Assembly: GCA_934394815.1 (NCBI GenBank)
Contig: CAKRRD010000021.1
Coordinates: forward strand, 1-45,148
DNA length: 45,148 bases
Origin: an uncultured Acetatifactor sp.
GTDB taxonomy: Bacteria > Bacillota > Clostridia > Lachnospirales > Lachnospiraceae
Reading direction: 5' to 3'
Shown here: in pieces, positions 16,851 to 24,979 of the stretch
Layout of the letters: each line of letters starts with the position of its first letter
How positions within the stretch are numbered: position 1 is the first letter of the stretch
Notes under the pieces: model-generated
Seen by the model: only the letters and a program-made list of their open reading frames with translations
Told to the model about the DNA's origin: nothing
Database searches by the model: none
Translations under genes and position numbers: made by a program

Positions 16851-17693
16851 TTAGTGCTCAAAGAAAGCAACCGCTACAGCACCGGGGCCCACATGGGTTC
16901 CGATGGTGGCTCCCAGCGTGCTGACGGGGAGTTCTTTCGCGTAATCTTTCCAGAGGTGTTCGCTGTCATGAATATATTTCTGCAAAAGCTCGTCACTCAG
17001 ACCGGTATATCCCAGACAGAAGGGTTTGGAGAAGTCCACACCGTCCGCCTTTTCTATTTCACGGATGAGGAAGTTACTGCCGTTTTTGGAACCGCGGGCT
17101 TTTCCCAGCAGGATGATCTCACCGTCTACGACCGCTACTACGGGTTTGATAGCCAGAGCACCGCCGATAAAGGCTACGGTGGGAGAGATGCGTCCCCCTT
17201 TTTTTAGATATTCCAATGTGTCTAAGAGCCCCATGGTGTGGATCTTAGCCTTCTGGTTTTCCAGAGCGCTTACGATTTCCGCTGCAGTCATGCCCTGATC
17301 CTTCAGCTGCATGCCATATTCCACCAGGATCCGTTCTCCGATGGTGGCGTTTTGACTGTCTACAACAAAGACTTTACCCTCGTAGTCTTCTGCAGCGATC
17401 CGGGCACTCTGGCAGGTGCCGGACAGCTTGCCGGAGATCGTGATCACGATAACGGTCTCTCCTGCGGAAATAGCCTTTTCATAAGCTTCTTCGAAAACTG
17501 CGGGAGATACCAGACTGGTGGTAGGCAGAGTATCGCATTCAATCAGCCTTTCGTAGAATTCCCGGTGGCTGATGGTGACGCCGTCAGCATATTCGTCGTC
17601 GCCGAAACGGATGTGCAGAGGCAGGATCGTGACATCTGCCCTGGGATGATTCATATCGGATGCGGAGTCCGTGATAAAACGTATTTTTTCCAT
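16851..17693 (-). CDS. DegV family fatty-acid-binding protein
   Basis: DegV proteins bind fatty acids and serve in their activation or handling, often as FakB partners of a fatty acid kinase. The 280-residue protein starts with the family phrase FITDSASDM (about 6-14), has LPTTSLVSP with the lipid-contacting Thr-Ser (about 55-63), TISGKLSGTCQSARIAA, and the late THVGPGAVAVAFF that closes the pocket. The ribosome site is AGGAAA. It lies downstream of the MarR gene on the same strand with a 184-base gap, so it may be part of a lipid-related regulon, but no kinase gene (fakA) is nearby. Family assignment is firm; the fatty acid bound is unknown. Confidence 0.93.
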   Translation of the reverse strand: MEKIRFITDSASDMNHPRADVTILPLHIRFGDDEYADGVTISHREFYERLIECDTLPTTSLVSPAVFEEAYEKAISAGETVIVITISGKLSGTCQSARIAAEDYEGKVFVVDSQNATIGERILVEYGMQLKDQGMTAAEIVSALENQKAKIHTMGLLDTLEYLKKGGRISPTVAFIGGALAIKPVVAVVDGEIILLGKARGSKNGSNFLIREIEKADGVDFSKPFCLGYTGLSDELLQKYIHDSEHLWKDYAKELPVSTLGATIGTHVGPGAVAVAFFEH

Positions 17694-17877
17694 AATTGTT
17701 TCCTGTTCTTTCTATATATATTTCTCTCAAATAATCTTCTATGCGGAAATATGTTGGGGCATCCGGCAGGACATGCGGCATGGATTTGGAAGGATATCAT
17801 TAATGTTTTGCGGTACCATTCATGTCCCTGCACCGTTAATTCCACAGAAAATCCGGTCAGAGAGATCAGTGGATGGA

Positions 17878-18348
17878 TCATTTTTCTGTGCGATGCTCCG
17901 AAGGAAACTCTGCAAGATACTGCTCCAGATTATGAGAGATCCGTTCCAGAGAATCATAGAGATTGATACGCTGTTCCTCTGTCATGCCGTCTCCGCCGTG
18001 GGCCAGTGCAGAATAGATCCGGGAACTGATCTTTTTCACTGCGGTGCTGCCTTCCTCCGTCAGATAGTACAGTGTGCGGTAGGAACGCTTATGCTCCGGC
18101 AGTTCGCAGGACACCAGACCTTTGGCACTCAGCTGGCTTAAGGTACGGGAGATGGCAGCTTTATCCTCTTTACAAAGCTCGGTCAGCTGCGTGGCGGTCA
18201 GTCCTTCCGGGTGCTTTCCCAGATAATACAGGCACATGGTGTAACCGGCTTTCAAGTCCAGCTGCCCCATTTCCAGTTCCTTTAATTTTTGCAGATAACG
18301 GTGCAATTCTGTGATAGATACTACAAATCTTTCAAAACGATCCTGCAT
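17878..18348 (-). CDS. MarR family transcriptional repressor
   Basis: This is a winged-helix dimeric regulator of 156 residues. An N-terminal helical part leads to the DNA-binding region with LTATQLTELCKEDKAAISRTL (helix-turn-helix, about 50-70) and the wing ending RSYRTLYYLTEEG. A C-terminal dimer helix follows. ATG 18348 is chosen because GGAGGAAA lies just upstream; a longer frame from 18399 runs through the operator region. Its promoter carries a 16-bp palindrome over the -35 and a related inverted repeat in the leader, which suggests autoregulation. Relatives often control fatty acid synthesis (FabT-like) or efflux; the DegV gene downstream mildly favours lipid control. Confidence 0.92.
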   Translation of the reverse strand: MQDRFERFVVSITELHRYLQKLKELEMGQLDLKAGYTMCLYYLGKHPEGLTATQLTELCKEDKAAISRTLSQLSAKGLVSCELPEHKRSYRTLYYLTEEGSTAVKKISSRIYSALAHGGDGMTEEQRINLYDSLERISHNLEQYLAEFPSEHRTEK

Positions 18349-18367
18349 GAAGTTTCCTCCTGTAAAA

Positions 18368-18420
18368 TGTTGATGCAACAACCTCCAGAAGTGTAACACA
18401 AAGATGTTGACAAGTCAACA
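18368..18420 (-). promoter_or_regulatory. marR promoter with two palindromic operators
   Basis: On the minus strand TTGACT (18418-18413), 17 bases, TACACT (18395-18390). The -35 lies in a perfect palindrome TGTTGAC-AA-GTCAACA (18405-18420). A second, TGTTG-ATG-CAACA (18368-18380), lies in the leader. The shared half-site TGTTGA suggests one protein, most simply the MarR product itself. Confidence 0.72.
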
Positions 18421-18432
18421 AAATACAGGACA

Positions 18433-18460
18433 AAAAAATACCTTATCAATAAAGATAAGG
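18433..18460 (-). terminator. terminator of the coiled-coil gene
   Basis: CCTTATC and GATAAGG pair across a six-base loop (18441-18460); on the minus strand the stem is followed by TATTTTTTT. It separates the coiled-coil gene from the marR promoter. Confidence 0.88.
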
Positions 18461-18476
18461 CATTGATAGAAAACAA

Positions 18477-18983
18477 TTATGCAATTTCCAGCCGCTGCTT
18501 TATTTTTCGGACATCGTTTTCCAATACATTCAGCCGGACACGAACCAGTTCATCATCATCCTTGACTTTCAAGGCCTGATCAAATTTTCTGGATAAATCT
18601 AAATGAGCTTCCGCAATCGTGCAGATATTACGACTGATTTCATTCTCAAGAGTCAGCTCTATATTAGTAAGGCGATTCGTCATGGAGAACTGACCGGATT
18701 CCAGATTGGAAAGGCGTTGTTCCATAGCAATCTGGCCGGATTCCAGATTGGAAACCCGCTGCTCCAGCGCATCGAACCGTTCTTCCAGTGAATCGAGCCG
18801 CTGCTCCACCCTATCGAGCCGCTGTTCCACCTTGTCGAGCCGCTGCTCCACCTTGTCGAGCCGCTGTTCCACCCTGTCGAGCCGCTGTTCCACCTTGTCG
18901 AGCCGCTGCTCCACTCTCTCGAGTCGTTGATCTATATTTTCTAATTTAATTACGATTGTTTCTAATAATTCCCGGTTGGTCAT
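18477..18983 (-). CDS. coiled-coil protein with heptad tandem repeats
   Basis: I do not recognise a functional family. The 168-residue protein is nearly all coiled coil: after MTNRELLETIVIKLENIDQ comes the seven-residue unit VEQRLDK/R repeated six times without a break (about 24-66), then diverged units (LEERFDA, LEQRVSN), two copies of a NLESGQ-type unit, and a C-terminal part with AHLDLSRKFDQAL. There is no signal peptide or membrane segment. The start is the ATG at 18983 behind AGGAGG; a longer frame from 19088 has no ribosome site. The repeat number may vary between strains because the DNA units are near-identical. The product could oligomerise or act as a spacer. Confidence 0.82.
   Translation of the reverse strand: MTNRELLETIVIKLENIDQRLERVEQRLDKVEQRLDRVEQRLDKVEQRLDKVEQRLDRVEQRLDSLEERFDALEQRVSNLESGQIAMEQRLSNLESGQFSMTNRLTNIELTLENEISRNICTIAEAHLDLSRKFDQALKVKDDDELVRVRLNVLENDVRKIKQRLEIA
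18793..18939. repeat. 21-bp tandem repeat inside the coiled-coil gene
   Basis: Six near-identical 21-base units, each starting TCGAGCCGCTG, run from 18793 to 18918; a diverged seventh follows to 18939. Each unit encodes one seven-residue heptad. The near-identity points to recent expansion by slippage or recombination. Confidence 0.92.
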
Positions 18984-19349
18984 GAATGCTCCTCCTGTAC
19001 AAAGTATACTAGCATAGTTCAAAAGTGTTGACAATTGGGCAATACAGAGAAAAAAACGATTGTGCATTATTACAATAAAAACTTTCATAGAAGGTTTACG
19101 ATTCTCCCCAAATGCGATGTGTCCAAGGAAAAGAGAATGGCAAAATAGACAACACCTGTTGAAACAGATGAGGAGCTACGGTATGGATTGTGCTGTGCAT
19201 CTGTTTATGCTATGCTAGATATCAGAAGCGTTCCGGAGCATTCCGGAACCGGAAATGCACATTGAATTAAACTGCACAAGGCAGGAATTACATAATGCAT
19301 AAAAACATACGATGCGATAAACCGCATCGGGAAAAATGAGGACTACAGC
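18984..19349. other. 366-base region with several inverted repeats, no gene
   Basis: The left end holds the promoter of the minus-strand coiled-coil gene (possible TATACT at 19009-19004, TTGTCA at 19034-19029, spacing 19). The rest leads into the gene at 19350. It contains CTGTT-GA-AACAG (19156-19167), AAACAGATG pairing with CATCTGTTT (19162-19170 with 19198-19206), three overlapping TTCCGG/CCGGAA arms (19231-19254), and CGATGCG/CGCATCG (19310-19329). A Shine-Dalgarno-led 11-codon frame (ATG 19183) sits in the second hairpin's loop. Confidence 0.5.
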
Positions 19350-20489
19350 ATGCTCAGACCCAGCATCGGTATCGATTGGGATGACGTTACCGCCCCGTTT
19401 AACAGTATCGCCATCCGTATGGCCAATGAAAAATATCATCCGGAGATTCCTTACCGTATGGAGGAGATCACTTCCTGGACCAATGAAGGACGGACTTCGG
19501 TGATCAAAGAATTTTATAACGATCCGGAACTGTACCGGAGGCAGATCCCCACGGAGGAGACCAAACGGGGGATCCGCAGGCTGATGCAGATCGCGGACGT
19601 CTTTTTTATTACGGCGGTATCACCGCATTTTATGGGAGTGCGGGCGGAGCAGATCATGACCCAGTTCCCGGAAATTCCTCCGGAAAATATTATTCTGGGG
19701 AGTGCCAAGGATCGTGTCCATTTCGATATTGTGCTGGACGATGCCATCCACAATATTCTGGAGAGCAAGGCGGAGTATCCGGTATTGATGCGGAAGCCCT
19801 GGAATGCTAAAATGACAGGACTTTTGTCTGTAAATACCATGGCAGAGTTTGTATCTCTGGTGAAGCAGATCATGAAAGCATCCACTTCCAGGACGGAGAA
19901 AATCACAGCTCCCGCAGTACTGGCACTGGTAGGTCCTTCCGGTTCCGGCAAACGTGAGATCACGGAAGCACTGTGCACCGGCAGAGGTGGCAGCATCGCC
20001 GGAAACAACACCACCGGCAGTACAGAGATGGAGAGACTTTTTGTCCGTCCGGTGAATTACTGTACGGAACAGGGACGTTACGGTCATCAGTATGTTTCCG
20101 AAGAGTCCTTTGACCGGATGGATTTTTTTGAAAAGACAGCCTATGCCGGGGTACGGTACGGCACAAGAAAAGAAGACATCCAGGCTCTGCTGGATCAGGG
20201 GAAATTTGCCGTGATCCCCGTGGATATGTGTGGCGCCATTGCCATGAAGCGTTCGTTTCCCACTCATATCATCTATGTGGCACGAGATAAGGAAAAGCTG
20301 ATCGCCGATATTATCGATTCCGACTATGACACCGAGGAAAAGACCCTGCGGATCCTGTCCATCGACGCGGAGAAGCGTAACCGCAAGATCTGCGACTACG
20401 TGATCCATAATGATACCATAGACGGAGACCGAGTCAGCGGAGCGGAAGAACTACAGCGGCTGATCCTGATGGAAAGGGAAGGACACTGA
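19350..20489 (+). CDS. fusion of an NT5C-type nucleotidase and a guanylate-kinase-like domain
   Basis: This 379-residue protein joins two nucleotide enzymes. Residues 1 to about 180 are a HAD-fold 5'(3')-nucleotidase of the NT5C type: motif I is IGIDWDDVT (Asp9, Asp11), motif II is in FFITAVSP, and the later Lys and Asp-Asp are in AKDRVHFDIVLDDAIHN, so phosphatase activity is plausible. Residues about 190-375 resemble guanylate kinase: loop GPSGSGK (195-201), then QYVSEESFDRM, FFEKTAYAGVRYGTR, IPVDMCGA and a CDYVIHND end. Two features are off: the residue after the Walker A Lys is Arg instead of Ser/Thr, and the arginine-rich GMP-binding motif is not conserved. The kinase part may be inactive or bind another nucleotide. 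It precedes araR by 80 bases. Confidence 0.82.
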   Translation: MLRPSIGIDWDDVTAPFNSIAIRMANEKYHPEIPYRMEEITSWTNEGRTSVIKEFYNDPELYRRQIPTEETKRGIRRLMQIADVFFITAVSPHFMGVRAEQIMTQFPEIPPENIILGSAKDRVHFDIVLDDAIHNILESKAEYPVLMRKPWNAKMTGLLSVNTMAEFVSLVKQIMKASTSRTEKITAPAVLALVGPSGSGKREITEALCTGRGGSIAGNNTTGSTEMERLFVRPVNYCTEQGRYGHQYVSEESFDRMDFFEKTAYAGVRYGTRKEDIQALLDQGKFAVIPVDMCGAIAMKRSFPTHIIYVARDKEKLIADIIDSDYDTEEKTLRILSIDAEKRNRKICDYVIHNDTIDGDRVSGAEELQRLILMEREGH

Positions 20490-20569
20490 GGCACACCGGG
20501 GACAACACCGCCCGGAAACCAGGACGGGATGCGTAAAACCCGGACAGAGAAAGAATAGGGTCGGAATCC

Positions 20570-21652
20570 ATGGAAGAAAAACAGCTGAAATACTATAAAA
20601 TGCATCATGACCTACAGGAACAGATCCGCCTTGGAATGTTACAAAGCGGCGACCGTGTCCCCTCGGAGAACCAGTTGGCCGCCGCCTATCAGGTAAGCCG
20701 CCAGACGGTCCGCAAGGCACTGGCCATTCTCGAACAGGAAGGCTATATTTATGCGGTACATGGGAAAGGGACTTTTGTGTCGGAACGGGTACGCCCGGAG
20801 CACAAGTCCCACAATATTGCCGTGGTGACCACCTACCTGTCGGATTATATTTTCCCCCGGGTCATTCAGGGCATCGACGAAGTTCTTACGGCACAGGGGT
20901 ACAGCATTTTATTGAAAAATACGAGAAATTCCCGGAGCCAGGAGGCCAGGTGCCTGGAGGAACTGTTGCAGAAGGATATCGACGGCGTCATCATCGAACC
21001 CAGCAAGAGTCAGATCAGCTGCAGGCATCTGCACCTGTATGAACAGCTGGAGGAGTACGGCATTCCCTATGTGTTTATTCAGGGCTGCTTTGACCGGATG
21101 GAGGAGAAGCCCCAGGTGCTGATGGATGACTGCAGGGGTGGATACCTGATCACAAAATATTTGTTGGATACCGGGCACCGAGAGATTGCAGGTGTGTTCA
21201 AGGCGGATGATATCCAGGGACAGAACCGGCACCGGGGTTACGTGCAGGCCTTACAGGAAGCAGGTGTGCTCTACGATCCCGACAAGGTGATCTGGTTCCA
21301 CACGGAGGACAGGAAAATCCACCCTCAGGAGGGAGTTCTCCGCCTGCTGTCCAAGGAAATAAAATTAGACAGCGTAGTCTGCTACAACGACCAGATTGCC
21401 ATGCAGGTCATTCCGGCATTGACGGCCCGGGGCATCCGTGTTCCGGATGACATCTCCGTCACAGGGTATGACAATTCCTACATGGCAATCGGAGGAGGAT
21501 TCCAGCTGACCACCATCGTCCATCCCCAGGAGAAACTGGGGGAAATGGCGGCACAGCTGTTGCTGTCTCTGTTACAGGGCGAAATCCTGCAGCCGGAGGA
21601 GAGAAGGATTCTCATCCAGCCGGAACTGGTAGTTGGAAATACAACTTGTTAG
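20570..21652 (+). CDS. araR: AraR-type repressor (GntR DNA-binding, LacI-type sensor)
   Basis: AraR represses arabinose genes and is released by L-arabinose. The N-terminal 70 residues are a GntR winged helix: VPSENQLAAAYQVSRQTVRKAL followed by GYIYAVHGKGTFVS. From about residue 80 the protein changes to a LacI/periplasmic-binding-type sensor, with DGVIIEPSKSQ, VCYNDQIAMQVIPAL and DISVTGYDNS. This chimera of 360 residues is the hallmark of B. subtilis AraR. Its stop codon overlaps the first of two operator-like palindromes, and araA begins 64 bases downstream. Together these make the arabinose assignment strong. The gene may be co-transcribed with the nucleotidase fusion. Confidence 0.93.
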   Translation: MEEKQLKYYKMHHDLQEQIRLGMLQSGDRVPSENQLAAAYQVSRQTVRKALAILEQEGYIYAVHGKGTFVSERVRPEHKSHNIAVVTTYLSDYIFPRVIQGIDEVLTAQGYSILLKNTRNSRSQEARCLEELLQKDIDGVIIEPSKSQISCRHLHLYEQLEEYGIPYVFIQGCFDRMEEKPQVLMDDCRGGYLITKYLLDTGHREIAGVFKADDIQGQNRHRGYVQALQEAGVLYDPDKVIWFHTEDRKIHPQEGVLRLLSKEIKLDSVVCYNDQIAMQVIPALTARGIRVPDDISVTGYDNSYMAIGGGFQLTTIVHPQEKLGEMAAQLLLSLLQGEILQPEERRILIQPELVVGNTTC

Positions 21653-21675
21653 CAGAAGCATACAAGTTGTAAAAT
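21641..21675 (+). promoter_or_regulatory. araA promoter with two AraR-type operators
   Basis: Two pseudo-palindromes, ACAA-C-TTGT (21641-21649) and ACAA-G-TTGT (21662-21670), have centres exactly 21 bases apart, two helical turns. They overlap a promoter TTGTTA (21647-21652), 17 bases, TAAAAT (21670-21675). The half-site resembles the TTGTNCGTACAA-type AraR box of B. subtilis. The first operator extends over the last codons of araR. Confidence 0.75.
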
Positions 21676-21716
21676 AGTACTATCAAAATGGTATTCAATG
21701 ACAGGAGGTATTACTT

Positions 21717-23213
21717 ATGTTACAGACAAAAAACTATCAATTCTGGTTTTGCACGGGATCACAGGACTTGTATGGGGACGAGTGCCTGGCAAAGGTAGCG
21801 GAGCATTCCCACAAGATCGTGGATGCCTTGAACGCTTCCGGCATATTGCCCTATGAAGTGGTATGGAAGCCGACACTGATTACCAACGAATTGATCCGCC
21901 GTACCTTTAATGAAGCGAATCTGGATGAGAACTGCGCCGGTGTCATCACTTGGATGCACACCTTTTCTCCGGCGAAATCCTGGATCCTGGGCTTACAGGA
22001 ATATCGCAAGCCTCTGTTGCATTTCCACACCCAGTTCAACGAGGAACTGCCCTATGACACCATTGACATGGATTTCATGAATGAGAACCAGTCCGCTCAC
22101 GGTGACAGAGAGTACGGCCACATCGTGACCCGTATGCGCATGGAACGCAAGGTTGTGGTCGGCCACTGGTCCGACCCTGTGGTACAGGACAGGATCGCAT
22201 CCTGGATGCGCACCGCTGTCGGCGTGGTAGAGAGCAGCCATATTCGTGTCATGCGTGTGGCCGACAACATGCGTAACGTAGCAGTGACTGAGGGTGATAA
22301 GGTAGAAGCACAGATCAAGTTCGGCTGGGAAGTAGATGCTTACCCTGTGAACGAGATCGCAGAGAGCGTAGATGCCGTGTCTGCATCCGATGTTAATGCG
22401 CTGGTGGACGAGTACTACGAGAAATACAATATTTTATTAGAGGGAAGAGATCCCGAAGAGTTCAAGAGACATGTGGCTGTACAGGCACAGATCGAACTGG
22501 GCTTTGAACGTTTCCTGGAAGAGAAGAACTATCAGGCCATTGTTACCCATTTCGGGGATCTGGGTGCATTGAAACAGCTGCCCGGTCTGGCCATCCAGAG
22601 ACTGATGGAAAAGGGCTACGGCTTTGGCGCAGAGGGAGACTGGAAGGTAGCTGCCATGGTACGTCTCATGAAGATCATGACCGCCGGCAAAAAGGATGCC
22701 AAGGGTACTTCCATGCTGGAGGATTACACCTACAACCTGATCAAGGGCAGGGAAGGTATTCTGGAAGCTCATATGCTGGAGATCTGCCCCACCATTGCAG
22801 ACGGTCCCATCAGTATCAAGTGTCAGCCGTTGTCCATGGGAGACAGAGAGGACCCCGCCAGACTGGTATTTACTTCCAAGGAGGGACACGGTATTGCCAC
22901 TTCCCTGATCGATCTGGGCAATCGTTTCCGTCTGATCATCAACGACGTGAACTGCAAGAGGGTGGAGAAACCCATGCCGAAGCTTCCCACAGCCACCAAT
23001 TTCTGGACACCCGAACCGGATCTGTATACCGGTGCGGAAGCATGGATCCTGGCAGGCGGCGCACATCACACGGCATTCACCTACGATCTGACTGCAGAGC
23101 AGATGGGTGACTGGGCAGCCATGATGGGCATTGAGGCCGTTTACATTGACAAGGATACGAAGATCCGTGATCTGAAGAGAGACCTGATGCTGGGAGAGGT
23201 ATTCTACCGCTAG
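21717..23213 (+). CDS. araA: L-arabinose isomerase
   Basis: AraA converts L-arabinose to L-ribulose with a divalent metal, usually Mn2+, in the cytoplasm. The 498-residue length is exact for the family. Diagnostic blocks include FWFCTGSQDLYG at the N-terminus, WMHTFSPAKSWI, the catalytic region GFGAEGDWKVAAMVR, MLEDYTYNL with AHMLEICPTIADG, and GGAHHTAF near the end. Metal and catalytic Glu and His residues fall in these blocks and look intact. AGGAGGT at 21703-21709 fixes the start. Ribulokinase (araB) and the epimerase (araD) are not in the window, so the rest of the pathway must be elsewhere. Confidence 0.97.
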   Translation: MLQTKNYQFWFCTGSQDLYGDECLAKVAEHSHKIVDALNASGILPYEVVWKPTLITNELIRRTFNEANLDENCAGVITWMHTFSPAKSWILGLQEYRKPLLHFHTQFNEELPYDTIDMDFMNENQSAHGDREYGHIVTRMRMERKVVVGHWSDPVVQDRIASWMRTAVGVVESSHIRVMRVADNMRNVAVTEGDKVEAQIKFGWEVDAYPVNEIAESVDAVSASDVNALVDEYYEKYNILLEGRDPEEFKRHVAVQAQIELGFERFLEEKNYQAIVTHFGDLGALKQLPGLAIQRLMEKGYGFGAEGDWKVAAMVRLMKIMTAGKKDAKGTSMLEDYTYNLIKGREGILEAHMLEICPTIADGPISIKCQPLSMGDREDPARLVFTSKEGHGIATSLIDLGNRFRLIINDVNCKRVEKPMPKLPTATNFWTPEPDLYTGAEAWILAGGAHHTAFTYDLTAEQMGDWAAMMGIEAVYIDKDTKIRDLKRDLMLGEVFYR

Positions 23214-23349
23214 GACATTCGGAAAACGGAATACGAAAAAACCAAAAACATCTATCCGTAGGAAGAATTTCCATGTATAATAATGGATGGTGAAGCAGAG
23301 AACGAAATAAAAAGAATCTGTGGACAGATAGAAGAAGGGTATCGTAGAA

Positions 23350-24954
23350 ATGTTGAAAGTGTTTTTGGTGGAGGATGAATTCGTCATCCGTGAGGGAATC
23401 AAAAATAATATTGACTGGAAGGCTCATGGCTATGAATTCTGTGGGGAGGCCGGCGACGGAGAACTGGCCTACCCCATGATCCAGAAATTACGTCCGGATA
23501 TCGTGATCACCGATATCCGGATGCCGTTTATGGACGGACTGGAACTGAGCCGGCTGATCCGCAAGGAACTTCCGGATACAGAGATCATCATTCTGTCGGG
23601 CTATCAGGAATTCGAATATGCCAAGGAGGCCATCAAGCTGGGTGTAGCCCAGTATCTGTCCAAACCCATCAACGGCGAGGAACTTCTGGCGGAACTGGGC
23701 GAACTGTCGGTGAAGATCGAGGAAAAGCGCAGAGCCGTCCAGATCAGAGAGCGGTATTTGCAGGAGATGGAGGAAAACAATCTCCGGGAGCGCAGGAAAC
23801 TGTTCCAGGAACTGGTCACCGGCGAGAGCACCGTGGCAGAACTGCTGGAGTCTGCGGAGACACTGGAAATCGACCTGTCGGCACCCTGGTATAATATCGT
23901 TTTGTTCAAGACCCAGTCTCTGCGGCATGCACAGGATGAATATTCCGGCAGCCTGATCCGGATCGAACAACAGCTACGGGGACTGGAGGATGGCAGGACG
24001 GTGATTGCTTTTGACCGTAATCTGGAAGGCAAGGCGTTCCTGATAAAAGCGGATTCCGAGGAACAACTGTTGCTGTCACAGCAGGAATACATCGAACGGA
24101 TCAGGGATATTATGGAAGGCTATGAGCATGTGCGGTATTTCGGCGGCATCGGCAGGCCGGTGAACCGCCTGCGGGAACTTCCGGTATCCTTTGAACAGGC
24201 CAGCCATGCGTTTGCCCACAGGTATCTGGTGCAGGACAGCCAGATTCTGGACAGTGGACATATGACGCAGGAAGCCCGGAAGAAAGACAATTTTGACATC
24301 AAGGAAGTCAATCCCAAGCAGATCGACCGCACCAGAATCCAGGAATTTTTAAAACAGGGAGACCGGGAGGAAGTGGTTTACTTCGTGGAAGAATTTTTCC
24401 GGGATCTCAGCAGCAAGGCGCTGCAGTCCAATATTTTCCGACAGTATATCACCATGGATGCCTATTTCTGCGTAGCAGACTTTCTGGAGAGCCTGCAGAC
24501 GGACACCCAGGAACTGGAGACACCCAGTCAGGATGAGAAGACCCTGCAGGACAGTGACAGTGCCATCCATTATATTACCAGAATCCTGCAGAAAGCGCTG
24601 GAAGTAAGAGATAAAGCAGCCAGCAGCCGTTATGATGATGTGGTGGATCAGGTGATGAAATATATTGACGAGAACTATGCAGACGAGGAACTTTCCCTGA
24701 ATCTGCTGGCGTCCCATGTGAATTTCTCACCGAACCATCTGAGCATGATCTTCAGCCAGCAGACCGGCCAGAGTTTTATCAAATATCTGACGGACTATCG
24801 CATGAATAAGGCTAAGGAACTGTTACGCTGCACCGGTAAACGCAGCAGCCTGATCAGCCAGGAGGTGGGCTACAAGGATCCCCACTATTTCTCCTACCTG
24901 TTCAAAAAAACTCAGGGAATGACTCCTACCCAGTACCGGGGCGGTACTAATTAG
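23350..24954 (+). CDS. YesN-type response regulator with AraC DNA-binding domain
   Basis: This is a 534-residue response regulator. The receiver domain (about 1-120) carries the acidic pocket VEDE (8-10) and the phosphorylated Asp55 in VITDIRMPFMDG, with the later Lys in YLSKPI. A long linker of about 300 residues (partly coiled coil, EEKRRAVQIRERYLQEMEE) precedes an AraC-type double helix-turn-helix at the C-terminus: LSLNLLASHVNFSPNHLSMIF and VGYKDPHYFSYLFKKTQGMTP. It is followed after 25 bases by its kinase and then by a sugar ABC operon, the usual arrangement for such regulators in clostridia, where they activate the adjacent transporter. The start codon at 23350 has a weak ribosome site. 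Confidence 0.94.
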   Translation: MLKVFLVEDEFVIREGIKNNIDWKAHGYEFCGEAGDGELAYPMIQKLRPDIVITDIRMPFMDGLELSRLIRKELPDTEIIILSGYQEFEYAKEAIKLGVAQYLSKPINGEELLAELGELSVKIEEKRRAVQIRERYLQEMEENNLRERRKLFQELVTGESTVAELLESAETLEIDLSAPWYNIVLFKTQSLRHAQDEYSGSLIRIEQQLRGLEDGRTVIAFDRNLEGKAFLIKADSEEQLLLSQQEYIERIRDIMEGYEHVRYFGGIGRPVNRLRELPVSFEQASHAFAHRYLVQDSQILDSGHMTQEARKKDNFDIKEVNPKQIDRTRIQEFLKQGDREEVVYFVEEFFRDLSSKALQSNIFRQYITMDAYFCVADFLESLQTDTQELETPSQDEKTLQDSDSAIHYITRILQKALEVRDKAASSRYDDVVDQVMKYIDENYADEELSLNLLASHVNFSPNHLSMIFSQQTGQSFIKYLTDYRMNKAKELLRCTGKRSSLISQEVGYKDPHYFSYLFKKTQGMTPTQYRGGTN

Positions 24955-24979
24955 CCTGCAGCCGGGGAGGGAATGCCGT

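Noticed and set aside
17843..17890. CACAGAAAA/TTTTCTGTG inverted repeat at the marR gene end as a terminator
   Set aside because: The loop is about 20 bases, the arms are interrupted, and no T-run follows on the minus strand.
18706..18930. Plus-strand frame encoding a Ser/Cys/Arg repeat protein
   Set aside because: It is the antisense reading of the 21-base tandem repeats in the coiled-coil gene and has no start signal.
18793..18939. Short tandem repeats as a CRISPR array
   Set aside because: The 21-base units abut without spacers and stay in the reading frame of a coiled coil.
22437..23402. Minus-strand frame of 321 codons opposite araA
   Set aside because: araA is full length and conserved; the antisense product has low-complexity His/Cys/Leu composition typical of shadow frames.
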